DNA of 64,000 bases from Flavobacterium sp. (GCF_024642105.1 NZ_JAHEBT010000004.1:26831-90830); one strand, 5' to 3'. Shown: positions 35,394 to 45,036, counted from the first letter of the stretch. The notes: generated from the letters alone by a model not told the origin. A program made the numbers and translations.

Positions 35394-36896
35394 ATGAAAA
35401 AATACATATTCCTTATATTAATTTCATTTTCTGTGAGTCAGCTTCGCGCACAAGAAATCAGAGACGCATTGCGTTACGCACAAGACAACACCAACGGAAC
35501 AGCACGTTTTAGAGCTATGAGTGGCGCTTTTGGAGCACTTGGTGGTGATTTATCTGCTATTAATGTAAATCCTGCAGGTTCTGTAATTTTTGCTAACAAT
35601 CAACTTGGATTTACTTTAAATAACACTTCCATAACAAACAATGCAACCTATTTTGGAGATACAACAAAAGAAACCGACAATTCATTTGATTTGAATCAAG
35701 CGGGAGGTGTTTTTGTTTTTAAAAATCAAAACAGCTCAAGTAATTGGAAAAAGTTTTCTATCGCTATCAATTTTGAAAATACAAATAACTTAAACAATTC
35801 TATTTTTTCTGCTGGAACCAATCCAACACATTCAATTGATTCTTATTTCTTATCGTATGCTAATGGAATCCCTTTGAGTGTTTTAGAGAACTCTTATTAT
35901 GAAGATTTAGGTCATGCCGCACAGCAAGCCTTTTTGGGCTACCAAGCTTATGTGATCAACCCTGCAAGTACTAATTCAACGAATACAGTTTATAATTCTA
36001 ATATACCATCAGGAGGTAATTACTACCACGAAAATACTATTACAGCAAAAGGATATAACGGAAAATTATCTTTTAATGCTGCTACTTCCTACAAAGACAA
36101 ATTATATATTGGGTTTAACTTAAATTCACATTTTGTAGATTTTAGACAATCTTCTCGGTTTTATGAAGACAATAATGCTCCGCTAACTTCAAACTATACA
36201 ATTTCACGAGTGCAATTTGATAATGATTTGTACACTTATGGTACTGGCTTTTCTTTTCAATTTGGAACAATTGCCAAGATTACCAATGAATTACGATTAG
36301 GATTAGCTTACGAATCGCCTACATGGTACAGACTTAACGACGAACTTACACAACAACTTGTAGGTGTTAGCGCCAACACTTCAGGTGAATTAGCTCCTGA
36401 TGTAGTAAATCCAAATATAACCAATTATTACGAACCATATAAATTACAAACTCCCAGTAAATGGACTGGAAGTATGGCGTATGTTTTTGGCAAGAAAGGA
36501 CTGATCAGTTTTGACTATGTTATAAAAGATTATAGCAGCACCCAATTCAAGCCATCAAACGATTCCTATTATAGAGGATTAAACAGCAACCTTACTAATT
36601 TATTAGACAAAACTAATGAGTTACGAATTGGAGCCGAATACAAAATACAAGCTTGGAGCCTACGATCAGGATACCGCAAAGAACAAAACCCGTATAAAAA
36701 CAAAACTACTATTGGAGATGCAACAGGATATTCAGGAGGAATCGGATATAATTTTGGAGGAACTAAACTTGACCTTTCCTATGCTACATTCAAAAGAGAT
36801 ACCAAACAAGGATTCTTTGAACAAGGACTTACTGATGGTGCAGCTATCAACACAAAAAACAGCACAGTCACGTTGACTCTTTTGTTTGAATTATAA
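35394..36896 (+). CDS. OmpP1/FadL-family outer-membrane transport protein
   Basis: 500 residues from the ATG at 35394; the frame is open further upstream, but that part lacks a signal and overlaps the previous gene. The signal peptide ends at QLRAQ (about 19). The mature start EIRDALRYAQDNTNGTARFRAMSGAFGALGGDLSAINVNPAG (quoted in part as GALGGDLSAINVNPAG) is the typical N-terminal hatch segment of FadL/OmpP1 barrels in Bacteroidetes. Amphipathic strands follow to the final aromatic-type strand TLTLLFEL. It probably passes hydrophobic compounds through the outer membrane; the substrate is unknown. A terminator follows. Confidence 0.88.
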   Translation: MKKYIFLILISFSVSQLRAQEIRDALRYAQDNTNGTARFRAMSGAFGALGGDLSAINVNPAGSVIFANNQLGFTLNNTSITNNATYFGDTTKETDNSFDLNQAGGVFVFKNQNSSSNWKKFSIAINFENTNNLNNSIFSAGTNPTHSIDSYFLSYANGIPLSVLENSYYEDLGHAAQQAFLGYQAYVINPASTNSTNTVYNSNIPSGGNYYHENTITAKGYNGKLSFNAATSYKDKLYIGFNLNSHFVDFRQSSRFYEDNNAPLTSNYTISRVQFDNDLYTYGTGFSFQFGTIAKITNELRLGLAYESPTWYRLNDELTQQLVGVSANTSGELAPDVVNPNITNYYEPYKLQTPSKWTGSMAYVFGKKGLISFDYVIKDYSSTQFKPSNDSYYRGLNSNLTNLLDKTNELRIGAEYKIQAWSLRSGYRKEQNPYKNKTTIGDATGYSGGIGYNFGGTKLDLSYATFKRDTKQGFFEQGLTDGAAINTKNSTVTLTLLFEL

Positions 36897-36921
36897 ACGA
36901 TAGAAAATAAAAACTCAATAA

Positions 36922-36955
36922 AACATCTTGTACTGAAAAACAAGGTGTTTTTTTT
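36922..36955 (+). terminator. Terminator after the FadL-like gene
   Basis: AACATCTTG (36922-36930) pairs with CAAGGTGTT (36941-36949), with one G-T pair, and is followed by a run of T to 36955. Confidence 0.75.
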
Positions 36956-37037
36956 AGCCCTGATGGAAGCGGCATCCTTTTAAAGCTTCTATCCTTCAAA
37001 AGGCTGGAAGCTTTAAAAGATAGAGCGGACAGCGGGA
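36956..37037 (+). repeat. About 82-base palindromic intergenic repeat, copy 1
   Basis: It begins AGCCCTGATGGAAGCGGCAT and ends GATAGAGCGGACAGCGGGA, with a partly palindromic centre (AAAGCTTC ... AGGCTGGAAGCTTT). The same family lies in reverse orientation at 63514-63595. It sits directly against the terminator T run. It is non-coding. Confidence 0.85.
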
Positions 37038-37063
37038 GTAAACGCCATAAAAAGCCAAAAGAT

Positions 37064-37095
37064 TTGTGCTCCTAAAAATAAAAAACGTAATTTTG
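37064..37095 (+). promoter_or_regulatory. Promoter of rimO
   Basis: TTG (37064-37066) and TAATTTTG (37088-37095) are 21 bases apart, near the Bacteroidetes consensus, 32 bases before the rimO ATG. Confidence 0.55.
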
Positions 37096-37127
37096 CCCAC
37101 CTTTCAAACTATTGAAAGTTTACTACT

Positions 37128-38441
37128 ATGAGAACGAAATCTTTAAAGAAAAATAAAATCAACGTGATTACCCTTGGATGTTCCAAAAATATCTACGATA
37201 GTGAAGTTTTAATGGGCCAACTTCGTGCCAGCGGAAAAGAAGTGGAACACGAAGCTCCTGAAGCAGAAGAAGGTAATATTATTGTAATTAACACCTGTGG
37301 TTTTATTGACAATGCAAAAGCGGAATCAGTAAATATGATTTTAGAGTATGCTGATAAAAAAGAGCGTGGATTAGTAGATAAAGTATTTATAACTGGATGT
37401 TTATCGGAACGTTACAGGCCCGATTTAGAAAAAGAGATTCCGAATGTAGATCAGTTTTTTGGCACCACGGAATTACCTCAACTATTGAAAGCATTAGGTG
37501 CTGATTATAAACACGAATTATTAGGCGAACGCTTGACTACCACACCTAAAAATTATGCTTATTTAAAAATTGCCGAAGGATGCGATAGACCTTGTAGTTT
37601 CTGTGCTATCCCGTTAATGCGAGGAAAACACGTTTCGCAACCTATTGAAAAATTAGTTAAAGAAGCCGAAGGTTTGGCCCGAGATGGTGTAAAAGAATTA
37701 ATTTTGATTGCTCAAGATTTGACCTATTATGGTCTTGATATTTACAAAAAAAGAAATCTAGCCGAGCTATTAGAAGCCTTGGTAAAGGTGGAAGGAATTG
37801 AATGGATTCGTTTGCATTATGCCTTCCCTACGGGTTTTCCAATGGATGTTTTGGAAATTATGAAACGGGAGCCAAAAATTTGTAATTATATCGATATTCC
37901 GTTGCAACACATTTCCGATTCTATCTTGAAATCTATGAAACGCGGAACGACTCAAGCAAAAACGACTCAATTACTTAAGGATTTTAGAGCTGCTGTTCCT
38001 GGAATGGCTATTAGAACCACTTTGATTGTGGGGTATCCTGGAGAAACTCAAGAAGATTTTGAAATCTTAAAAGATTTTGTTCAGGAAATGAAGTTTGATA
38101 GAATGGGTTGTTTTGCTTATTCTCATGAAGAAAACACTTCGGCTTACCTACTTGAAGACGATGTTCCAGATACTGTAAAACAAGAACGCGCCAACGAAAT
38201 TATGGAATTACAATCGCAAATTTCTTGGGATTTGAACCAAGAAAAAGTAGGGCAAACTTTCAAATGTATCATTGATAGAAAAGAAGGCGGTCACTTTGTG
38301 GGTCGTACCGAATTTGACAGCCCTGATGTAGATAATGAAGTATTAATTGACGCTACTCAACATTATCTAAAAACAGGAGAGTTTGCAACTATCAAAATCA
38401 TTGAAGCAACCGAATTTGATTTGTACGGAGAACCTGTTTAA
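37128..38441 (+). CDS. rimO: Ribosomal protein S12 methylthiotransferase RimO
   Basis: 437 residues. A radical SAM enzyme that methylthiolates an aspartate of ribosomal protein S12. The N-terminal domain (INVITLGCSKNIYDSEVL) has the auxiliary-cluster cysteines C18, C57 and C91. The radical SAM site is GCDRPCSFCAIPLMRG (C152, C156, C159). A C-terminal TRAM domain follows (about 370-437). The GCSKN and PLMRG forms favour RimO over MiaB. Confidence 0.96.
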   Translation: MRTKSLKKNKINVITLGCSKNIYDSEVLMGQLRASGKEVEHEAPEAEEGNIIVINTCGFIDNAKAESVNMILEYADKKERGLVDKVFITGCLSERYRPDLEKEIPNVDQFFGTTELPQLLKALGADYKHELLGERLTTTPKNYAYLKIAEGCDRPCSFCAIPLMRGKHVSQPIEKLVKEAEGLARDGVKELILIAQDLTYYGLDIYKKRNLAELLEALVKVEGIEWIRLHYAFPTGFPMDVLEIMKREPKICNYIDIPLQHISDSILKSMKRGTTQAKTTQLLKDFRAAVPGMAIRTTLIVGYPGETQEDFEILKDFVQEMKFDRMGCFAYSHEENTSAYLLEDDVPDTVKQERANEIMELQSQISWDLNQEKVGQTFKCIIDRKEGGHFVGRTEFDSPDVDNEVLIDATQHYLKTGEFATIKIIEATEFDLYGEPV

Positions 38442-38483
38442 ATTACACATCTTTTATTATATTTGATTCTAAATTAATCTTTT

Positions 38484-38984
38484 ATGAAAAATAAACTTCA
38501 CATTTTTAGCATCCTTTTTTTACTATTTGCTTGTAACACCATTTTTGCACAATATGGCGGATACGGTGGTGGTTATGGTGGATATGGAGGTGGATACGGT
38601 GGATACGGTGGAAGAATGAGTCAAATGGGAAGTATGGGAGGCATGAATCAACACCAAGAAAAACCAAAAGAAATCCCTGTAGAAGTTACCGTAGGTAAAA
38701 TTATGGAACAATTAAAACCAGAATTAAAACTAGATGCACTCCAAGAAATTGCTATTGCCAATATATTAACAGAGAGTATCAAATCTCAAGGCGCCATAAT
38801 AAAACAAGAAATTAGTCAGGACGACAAGGTTAAAGAAATACAGACACTATCTGAACTTACTGATTCTAAAATCAAACAATTATTGACCCAAACACAAAAA
38901 GACAAATACAAAGCGATGCAGGAAGACGCCAAAAATCCTAAAAAATCGAAAAAGAAAAAGAAAGACGATAGCGATTCTAATTAG
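38484..38984 (+). CDS. Secreted Gly/Tyr-repeat protein, function unknown
   Basis: 166 residues. A signal peptide (about 1-22, ending TIFAQ) is followed by tandem YGGYGGG repeats (about 23-43), a Met/Gly/Gln linker and a predicted helical domain (about 60-140; VTVGKIMEQLKPELKLDALQ, LTQTQKDKYKAMQED) reminiscent of small periplasmic helical proteins with a DKY element. The end is strongly basic (PKKSKKKKKDD). The function is unknown. The amidase gene begins six bases later, so the two are probably co-transcribed. Confidence 0.8.
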   Translation: MKNKLHIFSILFLLFACNTIFAQYGGYGGGYGGYGGGYGGYGGRMSQMGSMGGMNQHQEKPKEIPVEVTVGKIMEQLKPELKLDALQEIAIANILTESIKSQGAIIKQEISQDDKVKEIQTLSELTDSKIKQLLTQTQKDKYKAMQEDAKNPKKSKKKKKDDSDSN

Positions 38985-38990
38985 AAAACC

Positions 38991-39794
38991 ATGAAAAAAT
39001 ATTTGTTTCATTTATTAGTAATTACAACTATTTATTCATGCGGCTCTAATCCGTATCGATTAAGCGACAAATCTTATAAAAAACAGCTGAAAAAATTCCA
39101 AAAAACACTTGCAATTACCCATACAACACCTTTGCAAAACGGAATTGAACCACAATGGATTAGTACTGTTAATTTCAATCTTCGCAAACCGAATTTTATT
39201 ATAATTCACCACACCGCTCAAGATTCTTTACAACAAACAGTAAAAACATTTACCTTAGCAAAAACACAAGTAAGCGCTCATTATGTTATTAGTGATAATG
39301 GAACAGTAGTCCAAATGCTTAATGATTATCTTAGAGCCTGGCACGGAGGAAATGCTAGTTGGGGAAAAAATACCGATATTAATTCTGCTTCAATTGGAAT
39401 TGAATTGGATAACAACGGTAGCGAACCTTTTTCTGAAGCACAGATCAACAGTCTATTGGCTTTGCTATCCCGATTAAAAAAGGATTATAATATCCCTACT
39501 CAAAATATAATTGCGCATTCTGATATTGCACCTACACGTAAATCAGACCCAAGCGCTTTCTTCCCTTGGAAAAACTTAGCTGAATTAGGATTTGGCCTTT
39601 GGCCTGACACCAATTTAGAAAAAGCCTCTGAAAATTTCAATATTGAACAAGGATTGCGAATTATTGGTTACGATACTCGTAATCTATCATCGGCTATTAA
39701 AGCATTTAAACTACATTATATTCAAACCGAAGTAGATGATGTATTAAATGAGAAAACCATCAACACGATTTATTCCATTTATAAAAAACAATAA
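38991..39794 (+). CDS. N-acetylmuramoyl-L-alanine amidase (Amidase_2), lipoprotein
   Basis: 267 residues. The lipoprotein signal ends at TIYSCGS (Cys17). The Amidase_2/AmiD-type domain has FIIIHHTAQDSL with the zinc-ligand His, SAHYVISDNGTVVQML, RAWHGGNASWG and IIAHSDIAPTRKSDP with a second His and the catalytic region. It cleaves the bond between MurNAc and the stem peptide, in recycling or wall turnover at the outer membrane. A C-terminal peptidoglycan-binding-like helical segment covers about 210-267. Confidence 0.92.
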   Translation: MKKYLFHLLVITTIYSCGSNPYRLSDKSYKKQLKKFQKTLAITHTTPLQNGIEPQWISTVNFNLRKPNFIIIHHTAQDSLQQTVKTFTLAKTQVSAHYVISDNGTVVQMLNDYLRAWHGGNASWGKNTDINSASIGIELDNNGSEPFSEAQINSLLALLSRLKKDYNIPTQNIIAHSDIAPTRKSDPSAFFPWKNLAELGFGLWPDTNLEKASENFNIEQGLRIIGYDTRNLSSAIKAFKLHYIQTEVDDVLNEKTINTIYSIYKKQ

Positions 39795-39819
39795 ATTCCT
39801 CTCCGTTATTTATTAAAAA

Positions 39820-39852
39820 AACTGCCCAAACACTATTTGCATTTGAGCAGTT
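39820..39852 (-). terminator. Terminator of the porin-like gene
   Basis: AACTGCCCAAA (39820-39830) pairs with TTTGAGCAGTT (39842-39852), one mismatch, and a T run follows on the minus strand. A second small palindrome (ATTGTTTC-TAG-GAAACAAT, 39871-39889) lies between it and the gene. Confidence 0.7.
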
Positions 39853-39911
39853 CCTTACTATTTAAAACACATTGTTTCTAGGAAACAATAAACACACAAC
39901 TTTATTTTCTA

Positions 39912-40901
39912 TTAAAAACCATACACCATTGCTAAGGCAAATTGAGATGCTGATTTTGTTGGATTCCCATTAGATGTATAAAAATCTTCTTCAGAAGCGC
40001 TATCCAATCTGATTTCAGGTATAAAAGTCAAACCTCCTGATTTTAAGTTCGCTGATAATGTAAAAGCTGAAACTGAGGTATCGGTAGTTTTAGACTTAAA
40101 TGATTCTGCACGTAATCCCAAACCAAAAGAGTCTGAAATGGTAACTGATGGATATAGTGCTACTCCAGAATAACCTGTACCAGTTACCTGTCCTGAAAAA
40201 TCAGCTGCATTTAAACCTAATTTGAATTTTGGTGATATTTGGTAAGCAGCAGTCAAATCAACAATAGTACCACTTTCAGACCCAGTCAATAAATTAAAAT
40301 AAGCTGTTAATCCTTCAGCTGGAGTTACTGACAATTGTGCTCCAAAAGCATTCAATCCAAATTCCGGAACAGCTTTATAGGTATTCCATTGATCATTAAA
40401 TAAACCAACCATTAACCCCACTTTGCTAGATACAGCATAATTTGCTTTTATTCCAGCATTTTGAAATGGACCCGTTGTAAACAAATACGAAGTTGAATAA
40501 TGAAAGTTAGCCAAAGGAGAAATTACTTCATACCCAATGAATGTCCCCATATACCCTGCTGTCAAACTTAACTTTTCAGAAGCCGCATAGGTCGCATATA
40601 AATTTTGTATGTGAAAAGACTGTCCATCAACGTCTGGTATAGATTGTCCAGCTCCTCTAGGACCGAAAGAGACCTCACCTACAAATGAAGTTTTTCCTGT
40701 TTTCTTTTTCAAAACTACATCAATCATACCTAAAGAAAGTGAATTCTGATCTGTAGCAAAACTTGTCGGGATATTAGCTGTTTTTGCGAAATCATATTTC
40801 CAATACGCATCAGCAGATCCTGAAATTTCTAATGGAGTGTCTTGTGCAAATGTAAATGTACTTGATAGTACTAAAGCTAAAATGGCAATTACTTTTTTCA
40901 T
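39912..40901 (-). CDS. Porin-like outer-membrane beta-barrel protein
   Basis: 329 residues. A signal peptide (about 1-19, STFTFAQ) is followed by continuous alternating strands typical of a barrel: LEISGSADAYWKYDF, LSLTAGYMGTFIGYEVISP, ANFHYSTSYLFTTGPFQNAG, ending FALAMVYGF with a C-terminal Phe. It resembles the OmpL-like/BBP2 group of Bacteroidetes porins. The substrate is unknown. It is a single gene with a long, AT-rich upstream region and its own terminator. Confidence 0.8.
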   Translation of the reverse strand: MKKVIAILALVLSSTFTFAQDTPLEISGSADAYWKYDFAKTANIPTSFATDQNSLSLGMIDVVLKKKTGKTSFVGEVSFGPRGAGQSIPDVDGQSFHIQNLYATYAASEKLSLTAGYMGTFIGYEVISPLANFHYSTSYLFTTGPFQNAGIKANYAVSSKVGLMVGLFNDQWNTYKAVPEFGLNAFGAQLSVTPAEGLTAYFNLLTGSESGTIVDLTAAYQISPKFKLGLNAADFSGQVTGTGYSGVALYPSVTISDSFGLGLRAESFKSKTTDTSVSAFTLSANLKSGGLTFIPEIRLDSASEEDFYTSNGNPTKSASQFALAMVYGF

Positions 40902-41395
40902 GTTTAATCGATTTTAATTTAATATTTAATTTATTGTAAGAAATAGAATCAAGTCAGCTTATCGAAATCAGATGAAATATCATCTTCAATTAAAGACTGA
41001 ATTATTTCTTTTTCCTGAAGCAAAAATATCAACTTTTATCAACGTAAAAGATAAAAACATAAATTTTATTCAATATTTCAAGCAGTTTTATCAAATTCAA
41101 AATAAAATTCGCAAAAAATACAGATTCATAATTCAAAACACCGTTTAATTAAGACATTAATAACATAAAAATACACAATACCCCTATTTTTTTAGGGTAT
41201 TATATTTTTTAAAACTTAAAAAGACCTATTTTAAGCTATTTTTTCACACATAAATTACAAATACCCCCGTGTTTTTTTTTAACATTTTAAAAATAATTAA
41301 ATTCACAACAAACCAAGATTCAGATTTTAGAACATAAAAAAACCACCTCTATTAAGGTGGTTATAAATTGTATGCTACTACAATGAAAAAAGATA
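40902..41395. other. 494-base intergenic region upstream of the porin gene
   Basis: No open frame with gene-like features was seen. The region is very AT-rich. It contains CAAAAATA (41021-41028), a possible -7 box TATTTTTG for the porin on the minus strand; a hairpin AATACCC/GGGTATT (41177-41201) with a T run on the plus side; and the terminator at 41341-41362. The rest is unexplained. Confidence 0.6.
41341..41362 (-). terminator. Terminator after the radical SAM gene
   Basis: AACCACCT (41341-41348) and AGGTGGTT (41355-41362) form a perfect 8-base stem with a 6-base loop and a T run on the minus strand, about 34 bases after the stop codon at 41396. Confidence 0.82.
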
Positions 41396-43615
41396 CTACA
41401 AAATCAACAATCCAAATTCCTTTAGTGAATTCATCGGTTTTGAAAACCAAAATAATTCAAAATCAGCTAATTCACTTTCAAAATCAGCTTTTAGTTCTTG
41501 AAATTGTATCGTTTTTGAATTGGAAACCGAAATTATATCTAGAATATTAACAAGCCACTCCCCTTCTTTTTGATTGGTTTGAATAACAAACGTTTCTTTT
41601 TTGTCGTGAAATGTCAAACTCATCATATCCCAAGAGTTTCCTTTTTTAGTTTTTATAAAACTCCTTACAGTAGGCTTCCCTCCTAACCAAACTACTTTAG
41701 CATTGGGTTTGCTATTAAAATTCGTTTCTTCTTCTAAGGCATCATAAATAAAATCAGGACGAATGGTGGTTTTGGGAATTTTAAAATCAAACCAATCTTG
41801 CAAATCGTAATCCAAGCAGATGCCGTGCATAAAATTAAACAATGATTTTTTTAAGCCAAAACTAAATTGTTCGTGATCTATGCCTGTACTATCAGTATAC
41901 GTGAGATCATTGTTGGCAAAAGTCCCAACTGCGTTTGTATCCTTGGTAACACCAAATTTCTCTGGATACATTCCTACAGGACTGTGGGCGGTCATAGCAA
42001 ATTGGTGCCAAAATCCGGATTGCAACACGCCAGCTTCAAACAATTGGCGTACCATTTCTAAACTATCCACCGTTTCCTGAATGGTTTGTGTGGGATAACC
42101 ATACATTAAATAAGCATGAACCATTACTCCTGCTTCGGTAAAATTGCGCGTTACTTTGGCTACTTGTTCCACTGTTACACCTTTATCAATTAATTGCAAC
42201 AATCTGTCGGAAGCCACTTCGAGTCCGCCCGAAACCGCAATACAACCTGAAGCCTTTAGCAACAAACACAAATCCTTGGTAAAGCTTTTCTCAAAACGAA
42301 TATTCGTCCACCATGTCACTGCTAATTTACGGCGCAAGATTTCCAAAGCCAGTTCACGCATTAAGGCTGGCGGAGCAGCTTCGTCAACAAAATGAAACCC
42401 TGTTTGACCTGTTTGGGTCATCATTTCTTCCATTCGGTCACACAAAATTCCAGCGGCAATCGGTTCATACACTTTAATATAATCCAAAGAGATGTCGCAA
42501 AAAGTACATTTCCCCCAATAACAACCGTGTGCCATGGTCAATTTATTCCAACGTCCATCGCTCCACATACGATGCATCGGATTCACAATTTCAATTACTG
42601 AAATGTATTTATCCAACAGTAAATCTGAATAATCTGGCGTTCCCACTTGTGACTGTTTGTAATCGTGTCGAGAGGAATCATTTTTATATACCACTTTGCT
42701 ATTTTCCAGCAAAAAAGTGCGTTTGAATTCGGCATTTGACCCGGATTCTAAATTTTCTACAATCAATTCAATCGGCAATTCGCCGTCATCCAACGTAATA
42801 AAGTCAAAAAACTCAAAAACTCGTTCATCCGAAAGTGAACGTAATTCGGTATTCGCAAAACCACCTCCCATCAAAATTTTAATTTCGGGATGATTTTCTT
42901 TGATCCATTGTGCTGAACGAAAAGCCGAGTATAAATTCCCTGGAAAAGGAACTGAAATTAAAAATACTGTAGGTTGAATGGTTTCTATTTTTGCTGCCAA
43001 AATCGAAAGCAAAATATAATCAATATAAGTAGGTTGATTTTGTAAGGCTCCGTACAATTCATCAAATGAATTAGCACTTCTCCCCAAACGTTCAGCGTAG
43101 CGACTGAAACCAAAATTAGGATCTATACATTCTACAATAAAATCTGAAATATCTTCAAGGTACAAGGTCGCCAAATGCTTTGCCTTATCTTGTGTTCCCA
43201 TAGTACCGAAAGCCCAATCTAATTCTTCCAATTGTGCAAATCGAGACGCTTCTGGCAAAAAATCTTCTTGGCAAATTTGGAGTGCCAAAGTAGGATTCTT
43301 TCCTTGTAAAAAAGCAACAACCGAATCTATGGTTTTTATATATTCGTCTTGAAGCGCAAAAATACGTTGTGCATTTTCTGAAAATGTTTCTTCTTGAAAT
43401 TTGGAATTGGAGACTTGAAACAAATCTTGCAATCCCTTTTTCGAAAACAAAGCTAAAATAACTTCTATCCCTAAATCGGCTTGTTCTGACGCTATATTTT
43501 TGGTATTCAAAAATCCTTTGATATAAGCCGTTGCTGGATACGGAGTATTCAACTGGGTAAACGGTGGCGTAACAAGGAATAGTTTTGTTTTCAAGGGGAT
43601 TATTTTGGAGAACAA
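41396..43615 (-). CDS. Cobalamin-binding-domain radical SAM protein
   Basis: 739 residues. An N-terminal helical part (to about 190) precedes a B12-binding-like Rossmann domain (VFLISVPFPGNLYSAFRSA, IKILMGGGFANTELRSL, DDGELPIELI; about 210-290). The radical SAM domain begins near 360 with AHGCYWGKCTFCDISL; the cysteines are spaced CX4CX2C instead of CX3CX2C. EAAPPALMRELALEILRR and GGLEVASDRLLQLIDKG follow. It probably performs a radical methylation or rearrangement on an unknown substrate. It lies 26 bases downstream of the MFS gene and is probably in its operon. Confidence 0.85.
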   Translation of the reverse strand: MFSKIIPLKTKLFLVTPPFTQLNTPYPATAYIKGFLNTKNIASEQADLGIEVILALFSKKGLQDLFQVSNSKFQEETFSENAQRIFALQDEYIKTIDSVVAFLQGKNPTLALQICQEDFLPEASRFAQLEELDWAFGTMGTQDKAKHLATLYLEDISDFIVECIDPNFGFSRYAERLGRSANSFDELYGALQNQPTYIDYILLSILAAKIETIQPTVFLISVPFPGNLYSAFRSAQWIKENHPEIKILMGGGFANTELRSLSDERVFEFFDFITLDDGELPIELIVENLESGSNAEFKRTFLLENSKVVYKNDSSRHDYKQSQVGTPDYSDLLLDKYISVIEIVNPMHRMWSDGRWNKLTMAHGCYWGKCTFCDISLDYIKVYEPIAAGILCDRMEEMMTQTGQTGFHFVDEAAPPALMRELALEILRRKLAVTWWTNIRFEKSFTKDLCLLLKASGCIAVSGGLEVASDRLLQLIDKGVTVEQVAKVTRNFTEAGVMVHAYLMYGYPTQTIQETVDSLEMVRQLFEAGVLQSGFWHQFAMTAHSPVGMYPEKFGVTKDTNAVGTFANNDLTYTDSTGIDHEQFSFGLKKSLFNFMHGICLDYDLQDWFDFKIPKTTIRPDFIYDALEEETNFNSKPNAKVVWLGGKPTVRSFIKTKKGNSWDMMSLTFHDKKETFVIQTNQKEGEWLVNILDIISVSNSKTIQFQELKADFESELADFELFWFSKPMNSLKEFGLLIL

Positions 43616-43641
43616 ATATCGTTTAATATTGTGTCTTTACA

Positions 43642-44919
43642 TTAAAACTGATGTTCTTTTTTGCTAATCACCAAAAGAGAAATCACAGAAATAACGGCAG
43701 CCGCTGAAAGATAATACCCAACGAAGTTCAAACCATAGTTAGTAGCAATCCATATGGCAATCATAGGAGCAAATGCAGCCCCAATAATACCTGCTAGATT
43801 AAAAGTCAATGATGCTCCCGAATAACGAACCGTAGTAGGAAACAATTCGGAAAGAAAGGTTCCGATAGGGCCATACGTAAATCCCATTAATGCCATTCCC
43901 AAACACAAAAAGAACGTGACTAAAATAGTACTTCCCGAATTTAAAAATGGAGAAAAGAACAAACCAAAAACAGCAATCGCTAAGGAAGCATAAATCAACA
44001 TTTTTCTACGTCCAATTTTATCTGCAATTACTGCAGATACAGGTATAAATGCCGCAAAAAACAATACTGAAAACAGCTGAATCAAAAGGGCTTCTTTGTT
44101 GGAGAATTTCAATTCTTTTGTATTCCAATTCAGCATAAATACCGTCATTAAATAAAAAACCACAAAAGTAGTTACTGCAGCAAAGGTTCCGAATAGCAGT
44201 TCTTTTCGGTACGACTTCAATAAAGTTACAAAAGGCAACTTCACTTCTTCTTGCTCTTTTTTGGCAGTTTCAAAGGCAGCGGTCTCCGTAATTTTTAAAC
44301 GAATATAAAAGCCAACCAAAACTAATAACGAACTAGCAATAAAAGGAATTCTCCATCCATACTCTAAAAAATCTTGAGAACTCATGGAATTTGTCAACAG
44401 TAAAAAGGTTCCTCCCGAAAGTACCAAACCAATTGGCGCACCCAATTGCGGAAACATCCCATACCAAGCACGTTTGTGAGGTGGTGCATTTTCGATTGCT
44501 AACAACACCGCTCCTCCCCACTCGCCTCCAAGACCAACACCTTGTCCAAAACGACACAACATTAATAAAATAGGCGCCGCAATCCCGATGCTTGCATAAC
44601 TGGGTAAAAAACCTATACTCACTGTCGAAATTCCCATCGTCAGTAAAGCCACTACTAATGTTGTTTTACGCCCAATTTTATCTCCGTAGTGCCCGAAAAC
44701 TGCCGACCCTATTGGACGTGCAAAAAAAGCAATAGAGAAAGTCGCTAAAGATTGTAAAACTGAAGTGGTACTATCCGTTCCCGGAAAAAACAATTGTGGA
44801 AACACTAATACGGCTGCATTAGCATAGATATAAAAATCAAAAAACTCAATTGTAGTTCCAATTAAGCTTCCGAAGAGTACGTGTTGTAAGGAATTCTCAG
44901 GTTGCCGTGTTGTGTTCAT
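43642..44919 (-). CDS. MFS transporter, metabolite:H+ symporter (MHS) family
   Basis: 425 residues with 12 predicted membrane helices. It begins LQHVLFGSLIGTTIEFFDFYIY, the typical MHS/ProP-ShiA start, with the MFS loop motif GHYGDKIGRKTTL (loop 2-3) and its repeat ADKIGRRKML (loop 8-9). RFGQGVGLGGEWGGAVLLAIE is the MHS signature in helix 4-5. Substrates of the group include organic acids, betaines and shikimate; which one applies here is unknown. It precedes the radical SAM gene by 26 bases. Confidence 0.92.
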   Translation of the reverse strand: MNTTRQPENSLQHVLFGSLIGTTIEFFDFYIYANAAVLVFPQLFFPGTDSTTSVLQSLATFSIAFFARPIGSAVFGHYGDKIGRKTTLVVALLTMGISTVSIGFLPSYASIGIAAPILLMLCRFGQGVGLGGEWGGAVLLAIENAPPHKRAWYGMFPQLGAPIGLVLSGGTFLLLTNSMSSQDFLEYGWRIPFIASSLLVLVGFYIRLKITETAAFETAKKEQEEVKLPFVTLLKSYRKELLFGTFAAVTTFVVFYLMTVFMLNWNTKELKFSNKEALLIQLFSVLFFAAFIPVSAVIADKIGRRKMLIYASLAIAVFGLFFSPFLNSGSTILVTFFLCLGMALMGFTYGPIGTFLSELFPTTVRYSGASLTFNLAGIIGAAFAPMIAIWIATNYGLNFVGYYLSAAAVISVISLLVISKKEHQF

Positions 44920-45036
44920 TTATTTTTGGGTATTAATATATTTTCAAACGAGTATAAAAATGCTACTATTTTTCGAAAGCCGCAACTATTTAGTTCCAAT
45001 ATTTTTTTAGTATTTTTACTCCAAACAAAACCCAAC

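Noticed and set aside
38550..38615. GGTGGATACGG-type tandem repeats as a CRISPR or satellite array
   Set aside because: They are in frame and code for the YGGYGGG protein repeats.
40902..41340. Small RNA or riboswitch upstream of the porin gene
   Set aside because: Hairpins are AT-rich and no known riboswitch core could be recognised.
44902..45036. Upstream extension of bshC
   Set aside because: It overlaps the start of the divergent MFS gene; the ATG at 45037 begins the family sequence.
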